This document shows, piece after piece, positions 17,808 to 28,329 of a stretch of DNA of 64,000 bases. Within the stretch, counting starts at the first letter, position 1. Each line of letters begins with the position of its first letter. Below the pieces are notes generated by a model, which had not been told where the DNA came from, ran no database searches, and was given only the letters and a program-made list of their open reading frames with translations. The stretch spans positions 186,001 through 250,000 of the forward strand of contig NZ_SMLB01000004.1 in NCBI RefSeq assembly GCF_004349105.1, read 5' to 3'. This DNA is from Jiangella aurantiaca (GTDB lineage Bacteria; Actinomycetota; Actinomycetes; Jiangellales; Jiangellaceae). Made by a program: the position numbers and the translations under genes.

Positions 17808-18491
17808 ATGAGCCGACGCACGCTGGTGCCGGGCGCCACCGTGCTCGCGTTCCTGCTCTCCGCGTCCTGCTCATCGGCCGGCGACGAGCCGGAGAGCCTC
17901 ACCGACGAGCCGTCCACGGGCGCCGTGACGACGTCCGCGTCCGCCCCGCCGCCGGGTGGGGGCGATTCGCCCGACGGTGGCCCTTCCGGCCCCGCCCCGG
18001 AGCCCGGCGCCACGTTCACCCCGCCGTACCTGCCGCCCGACGAGGAACGCGTCATCGAGCTCCCCAGCGAGCTGCCGATCGAGCCGCCCGACGGCGCCAC
18101 CGACGAGGAGCGCGCGGTGCTGCAGGCCGCCGGACGGTTCATGGCCAGCTGGGACGCCATCCTGTTCGGCGCCGGCGACGAAGAGTCCGGCATTCTGCGT
18201 ACCGCTGTCGACCCGCAGCTGGGCCGGCTGCTCAACTATCTCGTCGAGTCGGTCTCGAAGCAGCGGGTCATCGTCGGCGAGCCGACGGAGATCGAGCTGC
18301 GCGACGTCACGGTCGGCGACAGCACCGCCGAGGTCGACATCTGCACGATCATGCGCGACTGGGTCCAGTACACCGGCGGCACGCCCGAACCGCAGCCTGA
18401 AGTCGAGCGGCTGCTGCTGACGATGACGCTGGTCGACGGCGCCTGGCTGGCCTCCGACACCGAGCAGGCCGACCCCGAACCCTGCGAGTGA
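17808..18491 (+). CDS. Putative lipoprotein, 227 aa
   Basis: Signal peptide MSRRTLVPGATVLAFLLSASC with lipobox LSASC (Cys21) marks a membrane-anchored exported protein. A Gly/Pro/Ser-rich disordered linker (to about residue 75) precedes a compact domain with DEERAVLQAAGRFMASWDAILFGAGD and a two-Cys C-terminal part (DICTIMRDW, EPCE). The domain resembles small SnoaL/NTF2-like cone-shaped folds seen in actinomycete lipoproteins, tentatively. Ribosome site cggagg at 17797-17802. Followed by a small terminator-like hairpin. Confidence 0.72.
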   Translation: MSRRTLVPGATVLAFLLSASCSSAGDEPESLTDEPSTGAVTTSASAPPPGGGDSPDGGPSGPAPEPGATFTPPYLPPDEERVIELPSELPIEPPDGATDEERAVLQAAGRFMASWDAILFGAGDEESGILRTAVDPQLGRLLNYLVESVSKQRVIVGEPTEIELRDVTVGDSTAEVDICTIMRDWVQYTGGTPEPQPEVERLLLTMTLVDGAWLASDTEQADPEPCE

Positions 18492-18515
18492 GACGGACTC
18501 CTGACGGCGTCCGTC
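18492..18515 (+). terminator. Terminator-like hairpin after the lipoprotein gene
   Basis: Arms gacggac (18492-18498) and gtccgtc (18509-18515), loop 10 nt, starting at the base after the stop codon of the lipoprotein. No U-tract, as is common in high-GC actinomycetes. Confidence 0.4.
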
Positions 18516-18834
18516 GCCGATGGTCAAGCCCAGGTCCGCCCGATATGACCGAAACCATCCGCGCCGACGTCGTGGGCACAGACGTCTGGGCCGAGGTGAT
18601 CGCCACCGACGGGCTGTCGATCGCGTCGCCAAACGCGTCGGCTGGAGCGACGTTCCGGGCGCCTTCGCTGTGCGGCGGTTCGACAGCGACTTGGTCACGG
18701 ATGTATCTCGGCTGCTCAGCGCGCGTTCAATCGGCGAGATCGGCGGTTAGCCTACGGCTTGGATCCGTAGCGATTTCGGCACCACCGGATACGAGTGGCA
18801 CGGCCGATCGACCATCTGGGGCCTGGAGGGGCAG
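18516..18834. other. Intergenic region upstream of the nucleoside-uptake operon
   Basis: About 320 bp with no supported gene. Two overlapping frames each hold a fragment with protein-like composition (for example DVWAEVIATDGLS in one and RRFDSDLVTDVSRLLSARS in another), which could be a decayed gene with a frameshift, but no family is recognised. The operon promoter should lie near its 3' end, which is locally less GC-rich (18700-18800). Confidence 0.4.
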
Positions 18835-19935
18835 ATGAACAAGAGGTTTCGGCTCGCCGCTGCGGTGAGCGCGGTCGCGCTCGCGGTGGCGGCCTGTGGT
18901 GAGGCTCCGGACGAAGAGGGCGGCGACGGCACGGCGACCGGCGACGGCGGCGGCGACTTCACCGCGTGCATGGTCTCCGACCAGGGCGGCATCAACGACA
19001 AGTCGTTCAACGAGACCTCGTACAACGGCCTCGTGCTGGCCCAGGAAGAGGGCATCATCCCGGAGCCGAAATTCGCCGAGTCGCAGTCCGACGCCGACTA
19101 CGGCCCCAACGTCGACGCGATGGTGCAGGACGACTGCGGGCTCATCGTCACCGTCGGCTTCCTGCTGGCCGACGCCACCCGCGAGGCGGCCGAGGCCAAC
19201 CCCGAGGAGCAGTTCGCGATCGTCGACTTCCAGTACGTCGACGAAACCGGCGCGCCGGCCCCGATCGACAACGTCAAGCCGCTGGTGTTCAACACGCATG
19301 AGGCGGCGTTCCTCGCCGGCTACGCGTCGGCCTCCTACTCCAAGACCGGCATCGTCGGCACCTGGGGCGGCGCGAAGATCCCGACCGTCACCATCTTCAT
19401 GGACGGCTTCTACGACGGCGTCCAGTACCACAACGAGCAGAAGGGCACCCAGGTCCAGGTGCTCGGCTGGGACAAGGCAACCCAGGAGGGCCAGTTCGTC
19501 GGCGACTTCGCCAACACCGGCCTCGCCCGGCAGATCAGCGACAACCTGATCAGCCAGGGCGCCGACGTCCTGCACCCGGTCGCCGGCCCGCTGGCCGAGA
19601 GCGCGGCCATCGCGGCGCAGGCGGCCGGCGACGTCGCGGTCGTGTGGGCCGACTCCGACGGCTTCGAGTCCGCGCCCGACTACGGCGACGTCATCCTGAC
19701 CTCGGTCCTCAAGGGCATGGACCAGGCCGTCCTCGCGGCGACGCAGGAGGCGGCGGACGACGCGTTCACCAACGAGCCGTTCGTCGGCACGCTGGAGAAC
19801 GGCGGCGTCGGCATCGCGCCGTTCCACGACTTCGACGCCGAGATCTCCCAGGAGACGAAGGACGAGCTGGCGCAGATCCAGGAGCAGATCATCTCCGGCG
19901 AGCTCGTCGTCGAGTCGGACGCGGCGTTCTCCTGA
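18835..19935 (+). CDS. BMP-family nucleoside-binding lipoprotein of ABC transporter
   Basis: 366-aa extracellular solute-binding lipoprotein. Signal peptide with lipobox VAAC (Cys21). The BMP/PnrA-like fold is shown by CMVSDQGGINDKSFNETSYNGL near the start, DDCGLIVTVGFLLADAT, and FLAGYASASYSKTGIVGTWGGAKIPTV. Members such as PnrA, and BmpDEFG-type systems, bind purine or pyrimidine nucleosides. ATG preceded by ggaggggc. It is separated from the ATPase gene by 156 bp that include a dispersed 45-nt repeat. The downstream cdd gene supports nucleoside as ligand. Confidence 0.93.
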   Translation: MNKRFRLAAAVSAVALAVAACGEAPDEEGGDGTATGDGGGDFTACMVSDQGGINDKSFNETSYNGLVLAQEEGIIPEPKFAESQSDADYGPNVDAMVQDDCGLIVTVGFLLADATREAAEANPEEQFAIVDFQYVDETGAPAPIDNVKPLVFNTHEAAFLAGYASASYSKTGIVGTWGGAKIPTVTIFMDGFYDGVQYHNEQKGTQVQVLGWDKATQEGQFVGDFANTGLARQISDNLISQGADVLHPVAGPLAESAAIAAQAAGDVAVVWADSDGFESAPDYGDVILTSVLKGMDQAVLAATQEAADDAFTNEPFVGTLENGGVGIAPFHDFDAEISQETKDELAQIQEQIISGELVVESDAAFS

Positions 19936-19974
19936 CAGCTCGGCACGGCCACCCCGAACGGCCAACTCACTTTT

Positions 19975-20019
19975 CCCTCGTCGGACTCGCCACCGCCTGG
20001 GACCTCGCGGTCGGCGTCG
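19975..20019 (+). repeat. 45-nt dispersed repeat, copy 1
   Basis: Matches the reverse complement of 32130-32174 at 39 of 45 positions, with a perfectly conserved run of 21 nt that contains gcctgggacctcgcggtcgg. It starts 40 nt after the stop codon of the BMP gene. Not a hairpin. Function unknown. Confidence 0.75.
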
Positions 20020-20091
20020 GTCCGTCCCCGGGGCCGTTCGGGGTACCGTCGTGCTCACATCGCTCGTACCACGAGGAGGGTGGTCCGGCCG

Positions 20092-21677
<1,586 letters not shown>

Positions 21678-21681
<4 letters not shown>

Positions 21682-22928
21682 CCGACACCAAGCCCCCGGC
21701 GGCCGCGCCCGAGGAGCAGCCGAAGCCGCCCGCCGAGGAGACGTTCTTCCAGCGGTTCATGCGGGAGCTGACCAGCGGCAGCATCCTGGTGACGATCCTG
21801 TCGGTGGTGCTGGCGCTGCTCATCGGCGCCGTGCTGATCGCGGCGTCCGACCCCGACGTGCAGGACCGCGCGGGTTACTTCTTCTCCCGTCCCGGCGACA
21901 CGTTCGAGGCCGCCTGGAACTCGGTGAGCAACGCCTACAGCGCGCTGTTCACCGGGTCGATCATCGACATCAACGAGTACACCGTCGGCCGGGCACTGCG
22001 CCCGCTGGCGGAGACCGCGACCAACGCCGCGCCGCTCATCGCCGCCGGCCTGGGCGTGGCGCTGGCCTTCCGGGCCGGCCTGTTCAACATCGGCGCCGAG
22101 GGCCAGATCATCCTGGGCGCCATCCTGGCCGGCTATGTCGGCTTCGGCTGGCAGCTGCCGACCGGCCTGCACCTGATCGTCGGCGTGCTGGCCGGCATCG
22201 TGGGCGGCGCCGTCTGGGGCGGGGTCGTCGGCCTGCTGAAGGCGCGCACCGGCGCCCACGAGGTCATCGTCACGATCATGCTCAACTACGTGGCGCGGTT
22301 CCTCATCGCCTACCTGCTGACGACGGCGGCGTTCCAGCGGCCCGGCGCGGCCAACCCCGTCAGCCCGATCGTCGACGAGTCCGCGCAGCTGCCGCGGTTC
22401 TTCGACGACTCCCGGCTGCACCTGGGGTTCGTGTTGGTCATCCTGGCCGCCTTCGGCGTGTGGTGGCTGCTCGAGCGCAGCACGATGGGCTTCGAGTTCC
22501 GCGCCGTCGGCGCCAACCCGACCGCCGCGCGCACCGCCGGCATGTCCGTCAGCCGCACGTACATCTGGGTCATGCTGCTGGCCGGCGGGCTGGCCGGGCT
22601 CGCGGGCGTCATGCAGGTGCTCGGCACCGAGCGGTACCTCACGACCGGCATCTCCGGCGGCCTCGGCTTCGACGCGATCACCGTCGCGCTGCTCGGCCGG
22701 GCCAGCCCGTGGGGGACGGTGGCCGCCGGCCTGCTGTTCGGCGCGCTGCGCGCCGGAGGTGTGCCGATGCAGGCGGGCACCGGGACCCCGATCGACATCA
22801 TCCTGGTCATCCAGTCGCTGATCGTGCTGTTCATCGCGGCGCCGCCGCTGGTCCGGGCGATCTTCCGGGTGAAGGTGCGCGCGGCCGGGCAGCCGGTCGC
22901 CGGGCTGCAGAGGGGGTGGGGCGCGTGA
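21678..22928 (+). CDS. ABC transporter permease (BPD_transp_2), first subunit
   Basis: 416-aa inner-membrane permease of the nucleoside importer. A charged N-terminus rich in Lys/Pro/Glu precedes about ten hydrophobic helices. Characteristic segments are [28 protein letters not shown] and [17 protein letters not shown], plus [31 protein letters not shown], matching BmpC/YufP-type permeases. GTG start overlaps the ATPase stop (GTGA), and the second permease overlaps its own stop, indicating tight coupling. Confidence 0.93.
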
Positions 22929-24208
22929 GCGCGCAGACGATGACCGCGCCGCCGACGGCCGGCGCCGAACTCGCCGTCCGGCCGAGCTGGAAGGCGCCCA
23001 TCGCGTTCGCCGTCCTGGCGCTGGTCGCGCTGATCACCTTCGGCATCCTCGGCGAGTCCGGCCAGACCAGCACGTTCGGCATCTCGACCGGCTCGGACGC
23101 CTGGCAGATCGACCCGCTGGCGCTGTCGTCGCGGCCGGTCGCGCTCGGCCTGTCGCTGGTGTGCGTCGTCATCGCGGCGTACGCGGCCTGGCTGGTGCGC
23201 GCCGGTCAGGCGGTGCCGGTCTGGCTGACGGTGTTGTTCGCTGTCGCGTTCGTGCTGGCGTTCCTCGTCTGGGCGGTGGCCGGCGAGCAGATCTCGTTCA
23301 CGTCGCTGCTGCAGGGCGCGCTGGCGCTGTCGGTGCCGCTGGTGTTCGGCGCGCTGTCGGGTGTGCTGTGCGAGCGGGCCGGCGTCATCAACATCGCCAT
23401 CGAGGGCCAGCTGCTGGCCGGCGCATTCCTGTCCGCCGTCGTCGCGACGCTGACCGGCAACCTCTACGTCGGGCTGATCGCTGCCGTCGTGGCCGGACTG
23501 CTGGTGGCGTTCGTGCTGGCGGTGTTCGCGATCAAGTACATCGTCAACCAGATCATCGTCGGCGTCGTGCTGAACGTGTTGGTGCTGGGCGTGACGAACT
23601 TCCTGTACGGCCAGCTGCTGGCGCCCGAGGCGGGCACCTGGAACAGCCCGGGCACGCTGCCGCGGGTGGAGATCCCGCTGCTCAACGAGATCCCGGTGAT
23701 CGGGCCGGTGGTGTTCGAGCAGACGATCATCGTCTACGCCATGTACGTCACGGTGATCCTGGTGCACATCGCGCTGTTCCGCACCCGCTGGGGGCTGCGC
23801 GTCCGCGCCGTCGGCGAGCACCCGAAGGCCGCCGACACGCTGGGCATCCGCGTCAACACGGTGCGGTTCCGCAACGTCCTGCTGGGCGGGGCGGTGGCTG
23901 GGCTCGGCGGCGCGTTCTTCACGCTCGGCAACGTCGGCGCGTTCAGCCGGGAGATGTCGGCCGGCCAGGGCTTCATCGCGCTGGCCGCGATGATCTTCGG
24001 CCGGTGGAGTCCGCTGGGCGCGCTCGGGGCGGCGCTGCTGTTCGGGTTCGCGAACAACCTGCAGAGCGTGCTCGGCATCATCGGCACGCCGATCCCCAGC
24101 GAGTTCATGCTGATGCTGCCGTACATCCTGACGATCTTCGCGGTCGCCGGGCTGGTCGGCCGGGTCCGGGCGCCGGCCGCCGACGGCGAGCCGTACGTGA
24201 AGTCGTGA
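22925..24208 (+). CDS. ABC transporter permease (BPD_transp_2), second subunit
   Basis: 427-aa partner permease. Key segments: ALSGVLCERAGVINIAIEGQLLAGAFLSAVVA, AIKYIVNQIIVGVVLNVLVLGVTNFLYG and FALGNVGAFSREMSAGQGFIALAAMIFGRW (with FT for FA at the start of the last). GTG 22925 overlaps the previous stop by 4 bp; the frame upstream of it runs antisense-free through the first permease and is a shadow. Two different permeases, one fused ATPase and one BMP lipoprotein make a complete importer. Confidence 0.93.
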   Translation: MSAQTMTAPPTAGAELAVRPSWKAPIAFAVLALVALITFGILGESGQTSTFGISTGSDAWQIDPLALSSRPVALGLSLVCVVIAAYAAWLVRAGQAVPVWLTVLFAVAFVLAFLVWAVAGEQISFTSLLQGALALSVPLVFGALSGVLCERAGVINIAIEGQLLAGAFLSAVVATLTGNLYVGLIAAVVAGLLVAFVLAVFAIKYIVNQIIVGVVLNVLVLGVTNFLYGQLLAPEAGTWNSPGTLPRVEIPLLNEIPVIGPVVFEQTIIVYAMYVTVILVHIALFRTRWGLRVRAVGEHPKAADTLGIRVNTVRFRNVLLGGAVAGLGGAFFTLGNVGAFSREMSAGQGFIALAAMIFGRWSPLGALGAALLFGFANNLQSVLGIIGTPIPSEFMLMLPYILTIFAVAGLVGRVRAPAADGEPYVKS

Positions 24209-24648
24209 CCGGGTCGGGCGGCGGGCCGGACGGCGGCGCGGGCGGCGGCCCGGACGTCGACTGGGCCGCGTTGCGCGCGGCCGCCGTCGAGGTGGCCGCG
24301 CGCGCCTATGCGCCGTACTCCGGGTTCCCGGTCGGCGCGGCGGCGTTGGTCGACGACGGCCGCGTCGTCACCGGCTGCAACGTCGAGAACGCCGCGTACG
24401 GCGTCACGCTGTGCGCGGAGTGCGGGCTGGTGTCGTCGCTGGTCGCCGGCGGTGGCGGCCGGCTGGTCGCGTTCACCTGCGTCGGCGGGACGGACCAGCG
24501 GCTGACCATGCCTTGCGGCCGCTGCCGCCAGCTGTTGTGGGAGCACGGCGGCGCGGCGCTGTTGGTCGAGACGCCGCTCGGGCTCCAGACGATGGACCAG
24601 GTGCTGCCGCAGGCGTTCGGGCCGGAGGAGCTGCCGTCGCGTCCTTAG
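24205..24648 (+). CDS. cdd: Cytidine deaminase
   Basis: 147-aa zinc enzyme converting cytidine or deoxycytidine to uridine or deoxyuridine. The homotetrameric type is shown by short length, the zinc ligands C70, C104, C107 and the proton shuttle E72 (TLCAE, PCGRC), and substrate residues in TGCNVENAAYG. An unusual Gly-rich N-terminal extension (TGSGGGPDGGAGGGPD) precedes the core. GTG 24205 overlaps the permease stop by 4 bp, so uptake and deamination are co-translated. A terminator-like hairpin follows at 24682. Confidence 0.95.
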   Translation: MTGSGGGPDGGAGGGPDVDWAALRAAAVEVAARAYAPYSGFPVGAAALVDDGRVVTGCNVENAAYGVTLCAECGLVSSLVAGGGGRLVAFTCVGGTDQRLTMPCGRCRQLLWEHGGAALLVETPLGLQTMDQVLPQAFGPEELPSRP

Positions 24649-24681
24649 GGCGGCGGTGTGTCGGTCCCCGCCCGTAGGGTG

Positions 24682-24708
24682 GGATCCCCGCCCAGCCGGG
24701 CGGGGTCC
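24682..24708 (+). terminator. Probable terminator after cdd
   Basis: ccccgccc (24686-24693) and gggcgggg (24698-24705) with a 4-nt loop agcc, extended by gga/tcc with one bulged t. Very stable stem 38 nt after the cdd stop; it would end the BMP-ABC-cdd operon before the protease gene. Confidence 0.55.
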
Positions 24709-24735
24709 GCCCGCGACCGTCCCCGGGAGTCGCCC

Positions 24736-25680
24736 ATGGAGCTGCAGACCGCGCGTGAAATCAAGGCCCAACTCCGCCGCCGGACGGCGGCGCTCGCCGC
24801 CCCGCCCCGTCCGCACACCCCCACCGGCGGCGTGGCCGTCGGCGTCTGCGTCGTCGGCCCCGCCACCTACGGGGTCGCCGTCCGCACTTTCGGCTCCTCC
24901 GAGCTGGCCGACGCCGTCGTCCAGGCCGGCCGCGAACTGGCCGGCGACGAGTGCGACGTCCGCGACGTCGGCGTCGTCCGCGCTTACCAGTGGGACGCCG
25001 CGGAGCTGCAGCAACGGCAGCGGCCGCTGCGGCCGGGGCTGTCGGTCTCGCACCTCGACGTGACGGCGGGGACCATCGGCGCGTTCGTCGTGGACGGCTC
25101 CGGCGCCAGGCTCGTGCTGTCGAACAACCACGTGCTTGCCGACTCCGATCGCGGCGCGCTGGGCGATGTCGTCGTCCAGCCCGGGGTGGCCGACGGCGGC
25201 ACGGCGGCCGGCGACCGCATCGGCGTCCTCAACGGCGTCGTCGCGCTCGACCCGGTGGCGCCCAACCTCGTCGACGCCGCGACGGCCCGGCTCGACGACG
25301 GCGTCGAGGTGTCGGCCGAGTATCCCGCCGGGGCGCTGGCCGGCTGGGCCGCCGTCACCGACGACATCGAGGTCGAGAAGGCCGGCCGCACCACTGGAGT
25401 GACGCGGGGCCGGGTCAGCGCCATCGAGGTCGACGGCATCAGCGTCCAGTACCCGTCCGGCGTCCTCGACTTCGACGACCAGATCGAGGTCACCGGCGGC
25501 GGCTCGGCCGGCTTCTCCTCCGGCGGCGACAGCGGCTCGCTGGTCTACCGGCCGGACACCCGCGAGGCGGTCGGCCTGCTGTTCGCCGGCAGCGACACAG
25601 GTGGTCCCAACGGGCAAGGGCTCACCTACTGCAACCCGATCGGCACGGTCTTGGAGCGGCTGGGCGTCCGGCTCGCGTGA
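24736..25680 (+). CDS. Trypsin-like serine protease without signal peptide, 314 aa
   Basis: Chymotrypsin-fold protease with catalytic triad residues H132 (LSNNHVLA), D180 (VDAATAR) and S266 (SGGDSGSLVY), plus the oxyanion-hole Gly. The first 100 residues form a separate domain (GGVAVGVCVVGPATYGVAVRTF, ELADAVVQAGRELAG) of unknown role, possibly regulatory. No signal peptide or membrane helix is visible, so it is likely cytoplasmic, which is unusual for this fold. ATG 24736 with cgggag upstream. Its position between cdd and deoA gives no functional clue. Confidence 0.82.
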   Translation: MELQTAREIKAQLRRRTAALAAPPRPHTPTGGVAVGVCVVGPATYGVAVRTFGSSELADAVVQAGRELAGDECDVRDVGVVRAYQWDAAELQQRQRPLRPGLSVSHLDVTAGTIGAFVVDGSGARLVLSNNHVLADSDRGALGDVVVQPGVADGGTAAGDRIGVLNGVVALDPVAPNLVDAATARLDDGVEVSAEYPAGALAGWAAVTDDIEVEKAGRTTGVTRGRVSAIEVDGISVQYPSGVLDFDDQIEVTGGGSAGFSSGGDSGSLVYRPDTREAVGLLFAGSDTGGPNGQGLTYCNPIGTVLERLGVRLA

Positions 25681-25762
25681 GATCGGACGGCGGCAGTTCG
25701 CCGTGGGGGTCGACCGCTGGCCGTCCCCTCCTCCCCATTCTCTTGGCCGCGAACCCGCGCCT

Positions 25763-25852
25763 CACGTCCGCTTCACGAGGATTTCTCGAGCGTCACCACG
25801 ATTGCAGGCGTAGTGCGACACGAGTTCTCGTGGTGAACGTGATCATTTCCGG
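25763..25852. repeat. Palindromic repeat copy C in a convergent intergenic region
   Basis: Contains gagcgtcaccacgattgca (25788-25806), identical over 19 nt to 42590-42608, and aacgtgatcatttcc (25836-25850), identical over 15 nt to 63292-63306. Outer segments (25771-25787 and 25823-25838) are partly self-complementary. Sits between the 3' ends of the protease gene and the MDMPI gene. Confidence 0.65.
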
Positions 25853-25876
25853 CCGGGGCGCGGTCGGCGCGGCACG

Positions 25877-26509
25877 TCAGATCGCGGTGATGTCCGACGG
25901 CGCGCGTTCGGCCCGGGACAGGGCCCGCAGCACAGCCTGTGCGCCGTGCTTGCGCACCGACAGCGTCGTCAGCAGGGCGAACACCGGGTTCAGGACGGCG
26001 TCGGGCAATGGCGGGGTGTCGACGCCGACGCTGACGGCGAGGTCGTCGTCGTGGACGGCGATCTCCAGCAGCCGGGTCGTCAGGTAGTCGTCGAGGGTCA
26101 GTGACCAGCGGCCGGTCAGGTGCACGAGCCGGCCGGCGGGCTCCGCGGACAGCGTGGCGCGGAGATCGGCCAGTGTGTCCGCCGTCCGCGCCACCAGGGC
26201 GGCCGGGCCGGCGGCGGCCGCGGCGTCGCCGCGCTCACGGATCGCGACGTTGGTCTCCGCGTCGAGGCCCGCATCGATCCACGTGGACCGGGTGTAGTGA
26301 TCGAGCAGCGCGGCCGGCGGCTCGTCGGGCAGCGGCGTGGCGAGCACGTCGGGCACCGCGAGCACCTGACCGGCGAGGTGCCCGGCCAGCCCGCTGACGG
26401 TGAACGCCTCGAGCGCGCTGGGCTCGTCCCAGCGCGCCGCGACCGCGGGGTCACCGAGGAGCGCGAGCGCCGTCGCGGCCGCGTCGAGATAGGCCTGCCG
26501 CACCATCAT
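25877..26509 (-). CDS. Maleylpyruvate isomerase / MDMPI N-terminal domain protein
   Basis: 210-aa DinB-like four-helix protein. The opening YLDAAATALALLGDPAVAARWDEPSAL, the helix FTVSGLAGHLAGQVLAVPDVLAT with a metal-type His (H44), and LTLDDYLTTRLLEIAVHDDDLAVSVG (H153) match the mycothiol-dependent maleylpyruvate isomerase fold. This family uses mycothiol as thiol cofactor in actinomycetes; the specific reaction here is unknown. Two adjacent ATGs (26509, 26506) are possible. Divergent from deoA with only 43 bp between starts, so the promoters overlap. Confidence 0.82.
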   Translation of the reverse strand: MMVRQAYLDAAATALALLGDPAVAARWDEPSALEAFTVSGLAGHLAGQVLAVPDVLATPLPDEPPAALLDHYTRSTWIDAGLDAETNVAIRERGDAAAAAGPAALVARTADTLADLRATLSAEPAGRLVHLTGRWSLTLDDYLTTRLLEIAVHDDDLAVSVGVDTPPLPDAVLNPVFALLTTLSVRKHGAQAVLRALSRAERAPSDITAI

Positions 26510-26552
26510 GCCCACCAGCCTACGGTCGCACCGGAGGTGCGATGATCCCAAC

Positions 26553-27851
26553 ATGGCAGCACCCGAACCCTTCGACGCCGTCGACGTCATCCGGACCAAG
26601 CGCGACCACGGCGAGCTGTCCGACGGGCAGATCGACTGGGTCGTCGACGCGTACACGCGTGGCGTCGTCGCCGACGAGCAGATGTCGGCGCTGGCGATGG
26701 CGATCCTGCTCAACGGCATGACGCGGCGCGAGATCGCCCGCTGGACCGATGCGATGATCCGCACCGGCCGGCGCATGGACTGGTCCGCCGTCGACCGTCC
26801 CACCACCGACAAGCACTCCACGGGCGGCGTCGGCGACAAGATCACGCTGCCGCTCGCGCCGACGGTCGCCGCCTGCGGTGCCGCCGTGCCGCAGCTGTCC
26901 GGGCGTGGCCTCGGCCACACCGGCGGCACGCTGGACAAGCTCGAGTCGATCCCGGGCTGGCGGGCGTCGCTGTCGGCCGACGAGATGCTCGGCGTGCTGC
27001 GCGACACCGGCGCCGTCGTCTGCGCGGCCGGCGACGACCTCGCCCCGGCGGACAAGAAGCTGTACGCGCTGCGCGACGTCACGGGCACCGTCGAGGCGAT
27101 CCCGCTCATCGCGTCGTCGATCATGAGCAAGAAGATCGCCGAAGGCACCGGCGCGCTGGTCCTCGACGTCAAGGTCGGGTCGGGCGCGTTCATGAAGGAC
27201 GTCGGCTCCGCGCGCGAGCTGGCCGAGACGATGGTCGCGCTCGGCACCGACGCCGGCGTGCGCACCGTCGCGCTGCTCACGAACATGGAGACGCCGCTCG
27301 GGCTCACTGCCGGCAACGCGCTGGAGGTGCGCGAGTCGGTCGAGGTGCTCGACGGCGGCGGGCCGGACGACGTCGTCGAGCTCACCGTCACGCTGGCGCG
27401 GGAGATGCTGGCCGCGGCGGGCATCAGCGCCGGGAAGGACCCGGCCGACGCGCTGAAGGACGGGTCGGCGATGGACGTGTGGCGGCGGATGATCGCGGCG
27501 CAGGGCGGCGACCCGTCCGCGCCGTTGCCGGCCGCACGCGAGACGCACACCGTCCTCGCCCCGGCCGACGGCCTGCTGGCGTGGCTCGACGCCTACCAGG
27601 TCGGCGTCGCGGCCTGGCGGCTCGGCGCCGGCCGGGCCCGCAAGGACGAGGACGTCCAGGCCGCCGCCGGGGTCGAGCTGCACGCCAAGCCTGGCGCCGT
27701 CGTGCGAGCCGGTCAGCCGCTGCTGACGCTGCACACGGACGAGCCGGCCCGGTTCGACCGCGCGCTCGAGGCCCTCGACGGCGGCTACGTCGTCGCGCCG
27801 GCGGGCAGCCGGCCGGACCTGCCGCCGCTGGTCATCGACCGCATCGGCTGA
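26553..27851 (+). CDS. deoA: Thymidine/pyrimidine-nucleoside phosphorylase
   Basis: 432-aa enzyme splitting thymidine, deoxyuridine (or uridine) with phosphate into base and (deoxy)ribose-1-phosphate. Signature motifs: VDVIRTKRDHGELSD, the phosphate-binding DKHSTGGVGDK, SGRGLGHTGGTLDKLE, and the C-terminal lipoyl-like domain with DEDVQAAAGVELHAKPGAVV. ATG 26553 follows ggaggtgcg. It supplies deoxyribose-1-phosphate that a phosphopentomutase and DeoC, both nearby in the window, can degrade. Family-typical length. Confidence 0.95.
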   Translation: MAAPEPFDAVDVIRTKRDHGELSDGQIDWVVDAYTRGVVADEQMSALAMAILLNGMTRREIARWTDAMIRTGRRMDWSAVDRPTTDKHSTGGVGDKITLPLAPTVAACGAAVPQLSGRGLGHTGGTLDKLESIPGWRASLSADEMLGVLRDTGAVVCAAGDDLAPADKKLYALRDVTGTVEAIPLIASSIMSKKIAEGTGALVLDVKVGSGAFMKDVGSARELAETMVALGTDAGVRTVALLTNMETPLGLTAGNALEVRESVEVLDGGGPDDVVELTVTLAREMLAAAGISAGKDPADALKDGSAMDVWRRMIAAQGGDPSAPLPAARETHTVLAPADGLLAWLDAYQVGVAAWRLGAGRARKDEDVQAAAGVELHAKPGAVVRAGQPLLTLHTDEPARFDRALEALDGGYVVAPAGSRPDLPPLVIDRIG

Positions 27852-27929
27852 CGCGTCTACCTCGGTCCGAGCGATGCGAACGGCTGGGGCACGTGGCCGC
27901 CGTGCGTGGCCTGGAACGAAAGGACTGTC

Positions 27930-28283
27930 ATGGTGAGACTGATCGACGCGCCGGCCCGGATCCCGGTTCCCGGCGGCAAGGTCATCGACGAGTACGTCGG
28001 CCGCGTCGCGACGCAGAACGGCGCGGTCTCGGTGGCGCGGATGCAGGCGCCGCCCGGCTGGGACGAGCCGGCCCAGGAACCGGAGTTCGACGAGATCACC
28101 CTTGTGCTGAGCTGCAGCGTCGTTGTCGAGCACGACGGCGGCAGCACCACGGTGGCCGCGGGGCAGGCGCTGTTCACGGCGGCCGGCGAGCGGGTCCGGT
28201 ACACCGCCGGACCGGACGGTGCGGAGTACGTCGCCGTCTGCCTGCCGGCGTTCGCGCCCGATCTGGCGCACCGCGAGGAGTGA
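27930..28283 (+). CDS. Cupin-domain protein
   Basis: 117-aa single-cupin protein: beta-barrel with EPEFDEITLVLSCSVVVEHDG and GQALFTAAGERVRYTAG, the two cupin motifs. The metal His/Glu set is incomplete (motif 1 reads EFDEITLVLSG-type without a HxH), so enzymatic activity is uncertain; it could bind a small ligand. ATG 27930 with gaaagga upstream is preferred over 27906. Lies 46 bp before the MocR regulator, on the same strand. Confidence 0.75.
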   Translation: MVRLIDAPARIPVPGGKVIDEYVGRVATQNGAVSVARMQAPPGWDEPAQEPEFDEITLVLSCSVVVEHDGGSTTVAAGQALFTAAGERVRYTAGPDGAEYVAVCLPAFAPDLAHREE

Positions 28284-28308
28284 CGGTTCGCCGCAAGAAG
28301 GGCCGCAG

Positions 28309-28327
28309 CCGTACCAGTACAGTTGCG
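28309..28327 (+). promoter_or_regulatory. Shared operator/promoter motif upstream of the MocR gene
   Basis: ccgtaccagtacagttgcg ends 2 nt before the MocR ATG. The identical sequence except for one base occurs, reading toward paiB, at 30428-30410. TACAGT may be a -10 element, which would give a leaderless or near-leaderless MocR transcript. A MocR binding site for autoregulation is inferred. Confidence 0.6.
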
Positions 28328-28329
28328 AC

